Shown here in pieces: positions 35,345 to 47,212 of a stretch of DNA of 64,000 nt. Both the position numbers and the translations under genes were made by a program. Source of the DNA: Limnanthes douglasii subsp. nivea (Eukaryota > Streptophyta > Magnoliopsida > Brassicales > Limnanthaceae); NCBI GenBank assembly GCA_036936605.1, contig JAUPFV010000005.1, positions 121,266,453 to 121,330,452 of the forward strand, given 5' to 3'. The notes under the pieces were generated by a model. It ran no database searches. It was not told the origin of the DNA and worked only from the letters and a program-made list of their open reading frames with translations. The stretch's first letter is position 1. Each line of letters starts with the position of its first letter.

Positions 35345-36758
35345 GAGTCTGCTAGAGAAGGCATGATGAACAAGTTTCCTTATCGACGCCATATTGAGAA
35401 ATACCGGGCTTAATACTTTGTCAATATAGATTAGTCTGTTTGACTTTAGCTACTACTATTCTTACTATCTTTGTCAACTATTCTTATGTTCGATCGACTC
35501 CTGTAGTTTATTTATTGATAGCTCTGCAGTGGTGGTACCTATGCGTTTGCATGTTTTTCTTACAACTATAAGCATTTGGTATTTAGTATTTTAAAAACAA
35601 AGTATCTTGTTTGAGAGATCCAGCAAGCTAGTCTAGAGATGGCAATGTACACGCCCCCCTCTATTTTCAAAATTTTCTAACCGAAAGCAATTTGCAAGTT
35701 TATCAATGCTACTACATAATTCAAGCAAAATACTACTTGATCTTCTTCTTGGGCCTCAACTAAAAGAGAACACCAATGTCAACATACTGGAACTAGACTA
35801 AAAAATAACTAAACAATGGCAATTACCTCGTTGCTGGGTCCATAAGGGTGCAAACCCGGCATAGCATCTGCAACAAACTCCAAGTGCAAGCAATGTTGTT
35901 GAGGGTCCTGCAACAAACTTGACTCGAAAAGGATGTTCAAAATCTTCAACTTTACGGATGGGTGACCCAAACCTTAAGGGTGAACAAGCAGTGCAGTCAC
36001 GGGGATTCAGAACAGAAATGCACTTGCAAACACCAAAGAAAGCAGCAAAGTTTAACAGTACTTTGTGCTCCATTCAATTCAGACATACATACCCTTTTTC
36101 ACGAAAGTTAAGACAGTGTTGCACTCTGAAAATGTTTCTGTATACAAGCCGTTTAGAATTTACTATCGTCCATTCCGTCTAGAGAGTTCACTTGTGTTCG
36201 ACTGGAAGATCCATGGCCGCTCTTACAAGAGAACCAGATCTTACAAGAAGCGATTGAAAATGCTCACAAGTAATTTCCATTATCTTCATCTTCTGTGTAA
36301 TTGAATTCTATCTCGTACCACTTACAATATCATTAGGGTCGGGTCTCAATACCCAACAATGGGTAACATAGGCTTCCATTTGCTGCTTGATAAGAAGTCA
36401 ATTGAAAGTTTTATAGTTTTTTTCTTCCTCTTTTATTTCAGATCTGTATGTATAGAAATCGGAAAATTCAATGCATTTTATTGGATGGTTGTATGAACGG
36501 GATATGTATTGATTCATGTGGATGCAATGATGATATGCATGGTTTAGATATATTTCGTATTTTCATATCTATGTTTTAAAATTCAGAAAAGAAAGCTCGA
36601 AGTATACAAATATAATATTGTTACCATAAGAACTTTATTTTCACAACTGCTGTAGTTTTACGACTGTAAAACGACTATAATGTTGCAAACATTATAGCGG
36701 ATATGTTTGTGGCCACACCACCACCATGCTAGCTGCAAGTCCCACGACATGCACATAA
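35345..36758. other. 3' UTR and intergenic DNA after the SSXT gene
   Basis: About 300 bp after the stop is probably 3' UTR. At 36073-35798 the minus strand has a 91-codon frame with several Cys and a run FGSPIRKVEDFEHPFRVKF that reads like an exon and is followed by a possible donor (GAG|GTAATT), but I cannot assign it to a family. On the plus strand 36065-36304 holds a basic frame (RSYKRTRSYKKRLK), also unassigned. Both may be chance. Confidence 0.35.
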
Positions 36759-36763
36759 CTTGC

Positions 36764-38056
36764 TGTAATACCCTTACAAGTTGGCACGCGCTAGTCATTC
36801 GACGGGCCATATTGGCACCACAATGTAGCTACAGACTAGCAATTTTATTTGGTGCACTAGAGAGCTTCGGTGAACTCTCCATATAATCTAATGACTCTTG
36901 ACAGATAAGAGGGTTGGCATAGTAAATGTGGCTAAGTAAAGGAGCACGGCAGCTGAAGTTGGCGCGTGACATGGCATAATTATGGCAAAATATTAAATGG
37001 GGAACTTTGGTTCAAGTGCAAAGGGTTCGTTTGAAGTGGGATAAGATTTGCGATTGAGCATGTAGATGGAAATAACTTAGAGGAGGTATGGACACAAGAT
37101 GACACGAAAAAATATGGACGTGGCCCAGTGGTCACGTGCGGCGGCCCATGCTGGCACACAAGCTGGCTGGCCAGACTGGGCCAGATTGGCCGGAACAGGC
37201 CAAAACGCAAAATGGATGAGCCAAATCTAATTTCTCCCGTGCCATAATTTGATAACTGTTATATTCAGTTATAAAGAACCTCCCCACGAAGTTTGGGAGT
37301 ATTTTTACGTCTGGTGAAGTAGTTAGAACATGATTAATCTTGGAGATAGTGGAAATCATGGACAACTGTCCACGACTGCCAAAAGCACGTTCACCACTAA
37401 ATGCGGTTGAGAAAATAATGGAAAGTGGCCCAAGAGTTAAAGAACGTGACACAGAAAAATCGGGAGTTATGCTTGGCCAAAAGATCGTGGCCCAGCTGGC
37501 ACGCCAGAACAGGGCCACTCGGCCGAGTTTGGCCGGCCGCATGCGCCTGATTTTCAGGAACTCCAGGCAGATCACTACTTTACTCGGGCCATCTTTTAAC
37601 CACAGTCTTATATAACCATAAAGAGGATACTTCGTGAAATTTCTGATCGAACGCACAAGATTTGATATGCCATATCGATGTGCCAAAATTCTGCCACATG
37701 GTCATTTTAGATTTTAAGGAAGTAGTGGGCTTTCTTTGCCTATAAATAGATTGTAGATCAGTTCTAGAGGGAGTTAGGCTTTAGTATTGAGAGTGTGAAC
37801 AATTATTTTAATATCTAGAGGTATTACTCCTTTATTAATATAGTAAAGGTTGGGCTGGAGTCCCGTAAACTTGCGTGCGTGCTTTATCTTAGTGTCTTGT
37901 CTCATATATTGTAGTGCAACTCTAACACTTACTTGCAGACCTGAATTAATTGTTAAATTGTCAAACTCACTTTGACATAGGGTAGAAGACTGACTAAATT
38001 AGGCACTTTAGGCCGCACACGGTGAAAAATCCATAGCGAAAATTACCCGTGTGACA
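36764..38056 (+). repeat. Chromovirus-like element 5' LTR
   Basis: TGTAATACCC to GTGTGACA, 1,293 bp, TG...CA. It matches 51468-52759 with many substitutions and small indels. Confidence 0.92.
37741..37748 (+). promoter_or_regulatory. TATA box in the 5' LTR
   Basis: TATAAATA in the sequence CCTATAAATAGATTGTAG, placed about 315 bp before the LTR end; transcription of the element would start about 30 bp downstream. Confidence 0.7.
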
Positions 38057-38058
38057 AC

Positions 38059-38070
38059 TGGTATCAGAGC
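38059..38070 (+). promoter_or_regulatory. Primer binding site (tRNA-iMet)
   Basis: TGGTATCAGAGC, two bases after the 5' LTR, complementary to initiator methionine tRNA. Confidence 0.92.
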
Positions 38071-38184
38071 GAGAAACGATACCAAGATCTGGTATCGTAG
38101 CGGTTTTTGAAGATCTATGATTTGGAAGACCGAGTTTAAGAATATTGAAACGATACCTAATTGGTATTTGAACAAGGTGACAAG

Positions 38185-39033
38185 ATGACCCTATCCGACG
38201 CGAAGGAAAGAATCTCTCGTTTGGAGTACCTAATCGGGGAACCAGGTGAAGATGGAGTTAGTGTATTCGCTCATAATTCTGAATTGTCGGAGCAAATTCA
38301 GAATGATGTCAATATCTATTCCGACATGAGGAAAGATATAGATGAAAGCATCAAGAAGATAATTCGAGACGCAAACAACCTCTCGATTTGCTTTAATGAA
38401 CGAATTGAAAAGCTATATGAAGAAGTATCACTACTTAGACGGGCTGTTTCAAATACTTTTCCAAGAGAAAGCTCTTCAAAGGTAAAAGTACCTGAACCTA
38501 AGCCCTTCGACGGTTCAAGAAATTCAAAGGAACTTAAGAATTTCTTATGGGATCTTGAAAATTACTTCCAAGCTACCAAAATCCTGGAGGCGGAGCAAGT
38601 GGCAATTTCTAACATGTACCTAACTGGAGATGCAAAGTTATGGTGGGTATCCAGACTAGAAGACAACGTCAATGCTCATAGAGACAAGATAACCACGTGG
38701 TTTAAACTCAAAAAGGAATTGAAGGATCAATTCCTACCCTGCAACACAGCCTGGGTTGCAAGGGAGAACTTAAAGTCGTTGCGACATACTAGTTCCATAC
38801 GCAATTACGTGACTGAGTTCGGTTCTTTAATGTTGGACATTAAAGATATGTCTGAGGCGGACAAGTTGTTCAATGTTTTTTTTGGGATTGCAAAATTGGG
38901 CACAAGCGGAGTTATGCAAGCAATGAGTTTCAGATTTGCCTCGTGCTATGGCTGCAGCCGAGGGTCTAATGGATTTAAGACAATAACCTTCTTCAATCAC
39001 CACTGCAAAGAAGAGAAAACTAGACAGGAGTAA
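38185..39033 (+). CDS. gag: Chromovirus-like element gag
   Basis: An open frame from a TTG at 38161; the first ATG is at 38185. It has a coiled-coil-like N-terminal third, then the Ty3/gypsy gag domain (VPEPKPFDGSRNSKELKNFL, then LTGDAKLWW, then LKKELKDQFLP near 38720). It is open for about 280 residues, then a stop comes before the zinc knuckle. The knuckle is only partly recognisable downstream (GCFICDCPRRAK near 39130), in another frame. Forms the particle shell. The copy is probably not functional. Confidence 0.85.
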   Translation: MTLSDAKERISRLEYLIGEPGEDGVSVFAHNSELSEQIQNDVNIYSDMRKDIDESIKKIIRDANNLSICFNERIEKLYEEVSLLRRAVSNTFPRESSSKVKVPEPKPFDGSRNSKELKNFLWDLENYFQATKILEAEQVAISNMYLTGDAKLWWVSRLEDNVNAHRDKITTWFKLKKELKDQFLPCNTAWVARENLKSLRHTSSIRNYVTEFGSLMLDIKDMSEADKLFNVFFGIAKLGTSGVMQAMSFRFASCYGCSRGSNGFKTITFFNHHCKEEKTRQE

Positions 39034-39124
39034 CCAAGTTCACAACAAAGACAATACTAGAAATCCAGAAACCAAGTCCAAACATGGTGGTGACAACGAT
39101 GGTACAGAAGATGTCGCGCAATCA

Positions 39125-39767
39125 AGAAAGGGATGTTTCATTTGCGATTGTCCAAGGCGTGCAAAACTGGTTGCGTTGGCCGCAGACAGTGAGGATGGTG
39201 ATGGATATGTCAATCCTCTACAGTTACTTAACGTTATAACCCAAGATGATAAAAAACGACATAACATGCTAATGCAAACCATGGTGAAGGTAAATGGGAA
39301 GACAATCAAAGAAATGTTTGACTCAAGAGAAAAGTACAATTTATTGGCCGCAAGAGAAGTTAGGAAACTTGGCCTAGAATTAACCGAAGGTACGAGAAGG
39401 TCAAAGCCGTGAATTCAAACGCACTACGAGTATGTGGAATGACCATCACAAACTTGAGCGTTGGAGAATGGCAAAGAAAATGCAAGGTAATGGTCGTGCC
39501 GCTCGACGATTTCGATTTGATACTCGGAATGGACTTCCTCATGAAAGCCAAGGTAATGTTGGTATCATATTTGAATGGAATGTTCATTAGTGATGAAACT
39601 TGTCCATGTTTCGTGAAATTGGAGCGACCGAATGGAGAAAGGAAGGAGATCACATCACAAGTATCCCAAACCTTGAAGGTCAAGGAGGATTTGTGTAGAG
39701 AGGATGCCACAGCTCATGTTGCAGCGTTGGTGAAGATCAAAGAGGGCATAGAGGTAGAAGTCTCGAC
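39125..39767 (+). pseudogene. pol: Chromovirus-like protease region, broken
   Basis: Two overlapping frames (39176-39412 and 39409-39767) carry the retropepsin region. The Asp is seen in EMFDSREKYN, but the glycine of the expected D-S/T-G is Arg. The flap-to-end part (VVPLDDFDLILGMDFL) is well kept. A frameshift lies near 39410. Pol is interrupted at 39767 by the nested element and resumes in frame at 49920. Confidence 0.8.
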
Positions 39768-40146
39768 TAGTTTGTTTATTTTGGACTGAGGGTAATTTTG
39801 TAAAGTGTTTTGCAAAGTATTTTGAGTATTAAGTGTTTTGGTATAAAGGAGTGAGAGATTTGAGCAGCCTGGTTGTATTAAATGTCATTACCCTCATTAG
39901 TGAAAGTAGTTGGGGGTATGTATACCCTTAATTAAGGACCCATGAGCTTTCGGGTCAAGTTATGGAACCGGGTCATGTTTAAGGACTGATTAATCTTTTA
40001 AGCTATTAGCACATAGCTTAGTCAAAAAGGTGTTTAGGTGTTTCTTTAATTTTGTCTTGTCTGGATAGTTCAGTGATACATTTATGTCTGGATTGACCTT
40101 GTCCAAATAACACAGTGAGTTGTGACTAGATAATCCGAACTCATCA
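39768..40146 (-). repeat. Tat element 3' LTR
   Basis: On the minus strand TGATGAGTTC to AACAAACTA (final CA mutated to TA). Directly flanked by TCGAC. Confidence 0.9.
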
Positions 40147-40775
40147 GTAGTCATTTTTTAGGCCTTGTCAAATATCTTTGGCAGGACTACAAAATTTACT
40201 TAGACAATAACGATTTTGTCCGACTTGCCTGTGCATTTAGTTCGAAGTCTGTCCGAACTGAATTATTTTTCCAGAATTCTAAGAGTTCTCTTTTTGGATC
40301 GTGGGACACGTGTCACAATCTGGTTCCACCTACCAGCCGTTTTTCTTCGTAGATCGGCGCTCCCACTAAGCCTAGAAATTGACCTAGGCATTTAATTCTT
40401 CACACGTTTGCGCCGTCTTTTAATCATTACCAAACCCTTTTCAACTTCTCCTAGGTAACAGTCACTTTTTTCTACTGTTATATTAATCATTTTTCACTAT
40501 TCCATTGTCTTCATCACTCAAAAACTTTCTAGAGAGATTTTCACTATTGTCTTCAAACTTGTTCTTGAAGAGTTTTATGTTCACAGCCACAAACGCACTT
40601 GTTAAAGGTGGTTGGTTAAACTTATCAGAGCTAGAAAAGGCGAGAAAAGTTGAAAGGGAGAATCACATTGATGTCGGTCTCTCAGTTTCCTCAAGCAAAA
40701 AGTCTGGTGAACCAACCTAAGAAGCTGACCAAGGACCATCCGGAAGAAATCCCAGACAACTACTTCACCGCCAAA

Positions 40776-40915
40776 GCCCTCTAGATCAGAGGCATCTAAG
40801 GAAAAATCAAAAGATAAGCCCTCCGGATCGGAGGCATCTAAAATAGCATCAAAAGATAAGCCCTCCGGATCGGAGGCATCTAAAATAGCCCCAAGGGCTA
40901 AGTCCTCCGGATCCC
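40776..40915 (+). repeat. 42-bp tandem repeat in antisense ORF
   Basis: Three full units and one partial, 42 bp apart (starts near 40776, 40818, 40860, 40902), each coding about KPSGSEASKIASKD. Confidence 0.9.
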
Positions 40916-41752
40916 AACCTCAACCAGACACCAGGCCTTTAGAAACAACAGACGCTCATTCATCCGAACAGCTTTGGTGCCGGAAGCTGATCACCCCATC
41001 CAAGACAATTGATAAACCTTCCACAGTGATGGAAGAGGTAATTGAAAACAATATCGAATAGGCTCCCTTTAAAGCTGAAGCATAAAGTTAAACCGGGGAT
41101 GTTTCCTCTGATAGGAAGGGCAAAGGCAAAGTCAAGGTCTGCTTGAATCATCCGAATCTTCCAGCGTGCCTAAAGGGCAAGGTAGGCCCTTACTTCAAAA
41201 ACGTCACTGTTAAATATTTGCTGGCCCTGCATAATATAAACTATGTCTACACCCACCCTTTTGAGTTGGGCCGGATCCGGACAAAACGGGGGATCCTAGA
41301 GTCAGTGAAGGTATGGATACTTGTCACTCCGGAGACTCCGATGGACTGTAAACTTAATGAGGTGTTCATCTTCACTGAGGTGCTAAACTAGGGACTTCGG
41401 TTCCCATTGGACCCAGAAACTGTCAGGTATTTCCACTTGGTGAATCTCTGCCCAAGCCAACTAAGCCCAAACGCATGGTCTTCTCTCATTGCTTGCATAA
41501 TGGCATTAAAGTTGTCCAAAATTCCTCTCCCAATGGAGCAATTTGCCGATGTGGCAAGTCTATACAAGAATCACCACATTCCCTTCTACCATCATAATAT
41601 GAGGAACGATTTCAAGGTTGTAGACAACCTACTGGAGTCAGAGAAGAACTGGATGACACAGTTCACGTTTATCAGTGGATCATGGGAGAATGGAAGAAAG
41701 ATCAAGGCGAACACCAATCCTAGTATGTTAACTAGCAGATGGAAGAGTACTG

Positions 41753-41837
41753 GTAAGTTTTTTATATTTGCTTTTCATGTTCTTCATTTTAACTCATAAG
41801 TATTGCTCTCCTGATTTATATGTTACTTCTTTTTCAG
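41753..41837 (+). other. Intron in the antisense ORF
   Basis: GTAAGTTTTT donor and TTTTTCAG acceptor, 85 bp, T-rich. Joining the flanks keeps the frame (ST|VLPKEFTG). The intron is in the plus sense, opposite to the genomic RNA of the element. Confidence 0.85.
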
Positions 41838-43959
41838 TGCTGCCGAAGGAGTTCACCGGACACTTGGAGGAGGGGCAGAAAACATGTGCCAAACTTAATG
41901 CATGGGTTGCAAAACGTCTGGGGAATTCCTTCCACAATTGCTTCACCCCAGACAACCTTGTGAGGTCCCATCTGTAGAACACCACAGGTCGGAGGGACCT
42001 CACATAGGGAGAGCTAACTACGCCGCCTCCACCTGGTGTGATCCTTAAGAGAACGGAGGCCAAAATGGTAAATTGGCCTTAAATTCAAGGGCCAAAGCTC
42101 CCATCAAGATGAAAGGGAAGAAAAAGAAAAATGCAGAAGAGCCGGTCCAAGCTGCCACAGAAGGGACTGGTTCGGGGAACCCAGAGGGAATCAACGCTGC
42201 CTTACTCAAAGTAGTAGAGGCTGAGACTATTAAGGAGGCAGGAGAATAACAAAACCCACCAAAGCCTCCCAAAAAGGACCGGAAAAGAAGAGCAAGCAGT
42301 GACGAAAAGGCTGCAAAAAAGAAGAAGGTCACCTTAGGAGAAGAAATAATTCTTCGTCATTCGAAGCTTCTACCTCCACCAGCTTCTGTCGAGCCCACTC
42401 TACAAGAGAAGATCCTAACATGTCTGCAATCCAGAGAGGGTACTTGGGGAGGAATTGATGAGGTGGACATTAGTGCCCTTTAGGACATTGATTTATACTT
42501 CAATGATTCCGAGAATGATGATTTTACAGGTCCCTTTCGCCCTTCGAGCTCTGCTAACATGGTGACCTATAATGGTAAGTCTTCCTCCGTCTCCGGAGAA
42601 AAAAATGTTGTGGTCCCGTTCCTTCTTGGTCACATCCAGCCAGTGCTTGACTTGGAGAGACAAGTGAAGAGTCAGTCCACACTCATCAACACCCTCACTA
42701 CTGATAAAGAGTCTCTGTCAACCAATCTTCTCAATGCCAACCAGAGCATAGAAGAACTGAAGAAAGAGATGGAAGCACTAAGGAAGACAAAGAAGATCTA
42801 TCAACCAAGCTGGCCACTTTGGAGACTGCCAGTACTAAGCTCCAAACTAAGTGCTCCGGTTTGGAAAAGGGTCTCTTAACATTAAGGGAGGATCTGAAGA
42901 CAAAAGATGGTGTCATTCAAACCTTGTCCGGTGAGAAGAGTTCCTTGGAAGGTACCGTGTCTAAGGTGACCAATGAGAAAGAAGACTTAGTAAAGCAGCA
43001 AGAACAAAATATTCAAGCAAGCATTGATAAATATACCAACAAGGCGATAGACTCCTTGGAGACAAGATATGCTGAGGTTAAGTCTAACATGGTGATGCTC
43101 TTCCAAGAAACGTTTCCAAAGATGACCCTTGGTCCCTTATGGAAATTTGTAGACTATGACGAGATCCCATTTCACACTATGGTTGCTGGTGACAAGTATA
43201 ATTATAGCAGTGGAATAGATTCCACCACTGATGAAGAGGAAGGAACTGGTGAGAGTTCGAGTGCCGAACTCAAAAATCCCAAGAAAGGAGGTGACAAAGG
43301 AAAATCAGAAGGGAACAAACCCTAAGGTTTTAAACATCTTTTTATTTTCTTACTTTTGTGAATGATTAAAGTCCTTGAATGGCCAATGTATTTTTCGCAA
43401 TGTAATCCGGTTTGAGTCCGGATAAGTTTTTTGAAATACTTAAAGTCCTTGGATGACCAAGGAATATGTTGTTCTTCCTATTCGGTTAAAGTCCGAATAG
43501 GTTTATTTATCAAACCCTCTTTTATTTAACATTCTCTTTGCTTTAAACTTTTCATGGCTAATGTTTAAGTAGCCCCTATTATTTCAGAAGTAATTAAAGT
43601 GAGAGTGTTTAATATCTCCGATGACATATATTTAATGGTCATCACTTAACGAGGTTAATCCGATCTATCAAAGATCCAAAGTGTTAAACCAAAGACTTGC
43701 TTGAATTGAATTGTAGTTAAACCCCACCGGATGTTTTAAGAAGGCATCACATTTTATTGAATGAAAAACCAGAAACCTCATTAAAACCTCTCTGCGCCAC
43801 CAGGGTAGGAAAGAGTATGGCCCATAATATTTACGTTGATATCTAACAGGTAAATATTTACACAAATGTTATTCTAGTATAACCTGAGATGCTCAATATT
43901 CCATGGGTGCTTCAAAACCATCCTTTCTCTATCCTAAAGCCTATATGCCCCATGCTTAA

Positions 43960-45150
43960 GCTTTTTCAGAGACCTCATAGGGGCCTTCCCAGTTCGGAGC
44001 TAGCTTACTGAACTACTTCTCCTTGGTGTGTAATAAAACTTTCCTCAAAACTTTATCTCCAAATTGAAAATCTCTTCTCTTGACCTTGGAAGCAAACCTA
44101 CTCCTCATCAAACCTTGGTAGTGGGTTGTTCTCAAATGAGCTTTAACCCTTCTCTCTTTTATTAAGTCTAACTGATTCCTAATCGCTATCTCATTAGCTT
44201 GTTCAGAATATTTATGGACCCTGTATGATGGTAGGGTAGCTTCAATGGAGGTAATGCAATCCATCCCATACACCAAAGCAAAAGGAAATTCTCGTGTAGC
44301 AGCCCGAGGAGTAGTTCAGTATGCCCACAATACTTATTGCAAATAACTTGGCCATTTCCCTGCTGCCCCTCCAGGTTCTTTTTTAATCCTGACAGAATAG
44401 TCATGTTGGCAACTTCAACCTGTCCGTTCTCTTGTGGATGGAAGGGAGAAAAGAAGCAGTGCTGAATGCCTCTAGAGGCACAAAAACTCCATATCCTTGT
44501 TATCAAAATGGGGTCCGTTAGCTGTGGTAATCTTCTAAGGAATCCCAAATCTGCAAAATATATTGGATACGGTGAATTTTATGATAGCTTTTGAAGTGGT
44601 TCTACCCACTTTGAGAAGTAATAAATAGCAACAATAATAGTCTTGCACCCTCCGGACACCATTGGTAGAGGCCCAACTAAATCCAATCCCCAACGAGCAA
44701 AAGGTACTGACTCAGAAATAGACTCCATAAGCACTGTTGGCACATGAATTTCGTTGCCATACCTTTGACATAGATCATACTTCTTCCCTATTTCTTTAGC
44801 ATCTGTCATTATGGATGGCCAGTAATACCCAGCCAAAAATACTCTCCGGGTTAGTGCACTATAGCTACAACGAGCTGACCCTTCACCATCGTGTAGTTCA
44901 GATAAAACGATTTGGGATTCTTCAATCCCCAAACAACGCATGAATGGTATACTGAAAGACTTTTTATAGAGCACTTCCCTTATGATAAAAAATCCACGAG
45001 CCTTGTGTTTAAGTTTTCTTGCTATAGCTTTATTCGGAGGCAAAACCCCATCAGAAATATATTGAAGAAGGGGAAATCTCCAATCTCTAGGTTGGACTAC
45101 TTGTATAGTCAAACTTTCCTCCTCTTCCTTATTTAGGCTTGACTGTATGG
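43960..45150 (-). pseudogene. pol: Tat element integrase
   Basis: The N-terminal zinc finger is decayed (ELHDGEGSARCSYSALTRRV keeps the first His; one Cys is Tyr). The core has WGLDLVGPLP with the first Asp, then ANGPHF for the usual DNGPHF near 44520, then PQENGQVEVAN with the Glu. So the second catalytic Asp is Ala. Broken by a frameshift near 44550. Ends near 43960, about 640 bp from the antisense ORF end. Confidence 0.82.
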
Positions 45151-45164
45151 ATGGGAATTCTTGT

Positions 45165-45562
45165 ATATGAATCCAAGGGTAGGACTCAGAATATGCTATG
45201 GTTGCCAAAGAATCTGCCAGCGTATTTTCTGATCTAGGAATATGCTCATAACAAACACTTTTGAAGTTGGCTGCCACTTTTTTAAGGATGAGTAAGTATT
45301 TGATCAGATGTTCCTTTTTGGTCTCATATTGACCTTTGAACACGGTGGATAAGAAGCTGAGAATCACTCATCAACCTAACTCTTTTAGCCCCACATAAGA
45401 AAGCTAATTTAAGACCAACTATAGCTGCTTCATATTCAGACTCATTGTTCGAGGCCCTAAACTCATCATCATTCAGAGAGGTTAGGCAGATTCTAGCTCA
45501 ACAACCCATTGTGCTTGATCCACCATCAGTCCGGACTACCCATTCGTTTTTGGTTTTCCCTT
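45165..45562 (-). pseudogene. pol: Tat element second (additional) RNase H
   Basis: Minus strand. VRTDGGSS, SNNESEYEAAIVGLKLAF and LMSDSQ give the D-E-D acidic residues of a type I RNase H, and ENTLADSLATIAY holds the final Asp. One stop and one frameshift break it. A second RNase H between the first and integrase is a mark of Tat elements. Confidence 0.82.
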
Positions 45563-46129
45563 CTAAACTTGTTTAGACCTCCTATCCAGATGGAATTCTA
45601 CTAGTAAATCAACAATAGATTGAGTCTTAATTGCTGTTCGCGGGGCGAAATCAATGTCATAATCACGCAACTCTACTGACCACTTGGTTATCTTGATCGA
45701 TATGTCTGCTTTCTGAAGAACATTTTTCAATGGAAAAGATGTTCGGACAATGATGGAATGAGATTGAAAATACGGTCTCATTTTTCTTGCAGCAATTACT
45801 AAGGCTAGCGCTAGATTTTCGAGCTTCAGGTACCTCTTCTCAGCATCTATCAGGCTTTTGCTGATGTAGTACACCGGACGAGGGTAATTGTCCACCTCTC
45901 TTACCAACACTGCACTCATAGCGCATGCGGACACAGCCAAGTATACATACAGTGTTTCCCTTTGTATGGGCTTCAAAAGAGTCTTTAGTGAGGACATGTG
46001 TTTCTTTATTTCATCAAAATCTTGGCTGCATTGTGGAGACCAATTAAAGTCCTTAGCACTGTTCAAGGTTTGGAAAAACGGTGCACACTTATCTGAAGAT
46101 CTTGAAATAAAACGATACAGGGCAGCCAA
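45563..46129 (-). pseudogene. pol: Tat element RNase H (first)
   Basis: 188 codons. It begins with the RT connection (AALYRFISRSSDKCAPFF) and continues into the usual gypsy RNase H (TLYVYLAVSACAMSAVLVRE, then YYISKSLIDAEKRYLKLENL). The first Asp of the site reads Ala in this copy. Confidence 0.82.
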
Positions 46130-46359
46130 CCTTCTAGTCAGCCTTTAGACTTCTTTAATATTCCGGGGAGGATCCATTTCTAACAAGGAATTCAACTGAT
46201 CCGGATCGGGCTATATCTCTTTCTCACTTATTACATACCCTAAAAATATTTCCACACCGAACCCCAAAAACACATTTTTCTAGATTCAATTTTAAATTCA
46301 CCCTTGTCAAATTGGAAAACGTTTCTTAAAGGTCACCTATATGTAACTCTTCCTCCAAG

Positions 46360-46941
46360 CTCTTAACCATCATGGCATCGATGTACACCTCCATATTCTT
46401 ACCAATCTGACTAGAAAATATATTTTTTACTAACCTCTGATAAGTAGCCCAAACATTCTTTAAAACAAAATGCATCACCTAGTAGCAACGGAGAGTCTGT
46501 AACAAACGTAGTATGATCTTGGTCCTTCGGATCCACCTGAATCTGGTTATACCCAGAGAAGGCATCCATGAAGGACAACAACTTGTTGCCAGACGTTGAG
46601 TCCACCAACTGATCTATCCGGGGGACCGGATAAAGATCTTTTGGGTAAGCTCTGTTGAGTTCAGTAAAATCAATACACATACGCCATTTCTTATTCTTTT
46701 TCTTGACCAACACTGGATTGGCAGTCCATAAAGGATACTGAGACTCCTTTATGTGCCCCATCTTGGTAAGCCGGTCAACCTGTTGGACTATTACATCAAC
46801 TTTCTCCTTAGAAAACGCCCTCCGTTTCTGCACAACAGGTGCAACATCACTCCGAATCGATAGTTTGTGAGAGATAAAACTTCCAGGAACTCCAGTTACA
46901 TCACCATTGCACCAAGCAAAAACATGCTGATTGTCTGACAA
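46360..46941 (-). pseudogene. pol: Tat element reverse transcriptase
   Basis: A frame with HVFAWCNGDVTGVPG, KWRMCIDFTELNRAYPKDLY and FMDAFSGYNQIQVDP. It ends by frameshift near 46411; just beyond, the active site reads YIDAMMVKS, so the second Asp of YxDD is Ala. RT is therefore inactive even where the frame is open. Confidence 0.87.
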
Positions 46942-47212
46942 AAAATGACAACAATTTATTTTTTAACTCTGGCGCCATCGTGGAGCCAATCTTAATACTT
47001 TTACCCTCTGCCAAGGGATGGATTTCAACTTCTTCCACCAGTATTATAACACTGGGGGCCTCTCTGGGGTCATCAATCTCACCCTCCTCCTCCGAAGGCC
47101 CCAGTAACTACTAATCTTCATTGATTCAAATTGCTCCCAAAGTTTTAGGAGCAAGTGCAGTTGCATAGCACTCCCTTGCTATCTTCTGAGTACTTCAGAC
47201 AACATCCACCTT

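Larger units (their letters stand above)
40577..43325 (+). pseudogene. Tat element antisense ORF, with intron
   Basis: Plus-strand coding sequence convergent with pol, between integrase and the 3' LTR, as in Retand-clade elements. The N-terminal part is Ser/Lys-rich with a 14-residue repeat (40776-40915). The central part (41143-41740, PYFKNVTVKYLLALHNINYV, then FHLVNLCPSQLSPNAWSSLI) resembles the plant "putative gypsy type transposon" domain. After an intron (41753-41837) comes a Lys-rich part, then a long coiled coil (42559-43150) and an acidic, Ser-rich tail to 43325. Stops near 41059, 41391 and 41976, and a frameshift near 42800, make it non-functional. Its role in these elements is unknown. 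Confidence 0.8.

Noticed and set aside
37132..37686. 184-codon minus-strand ORF in the 5' LTR (and similar ORFs in the 3' LTR)
   Set aside because: Lies wholly inside an LTR, has no domain, and is not conserved as an open frame in the other LTR.
41143..41799. Plus-strand ORFs as a host gene inside the gypsy region
   Set aside because: Position between integrase and 3' LTR, and the type of domain, fit the antisense ORF of a Tat element rather than a captured host gene.
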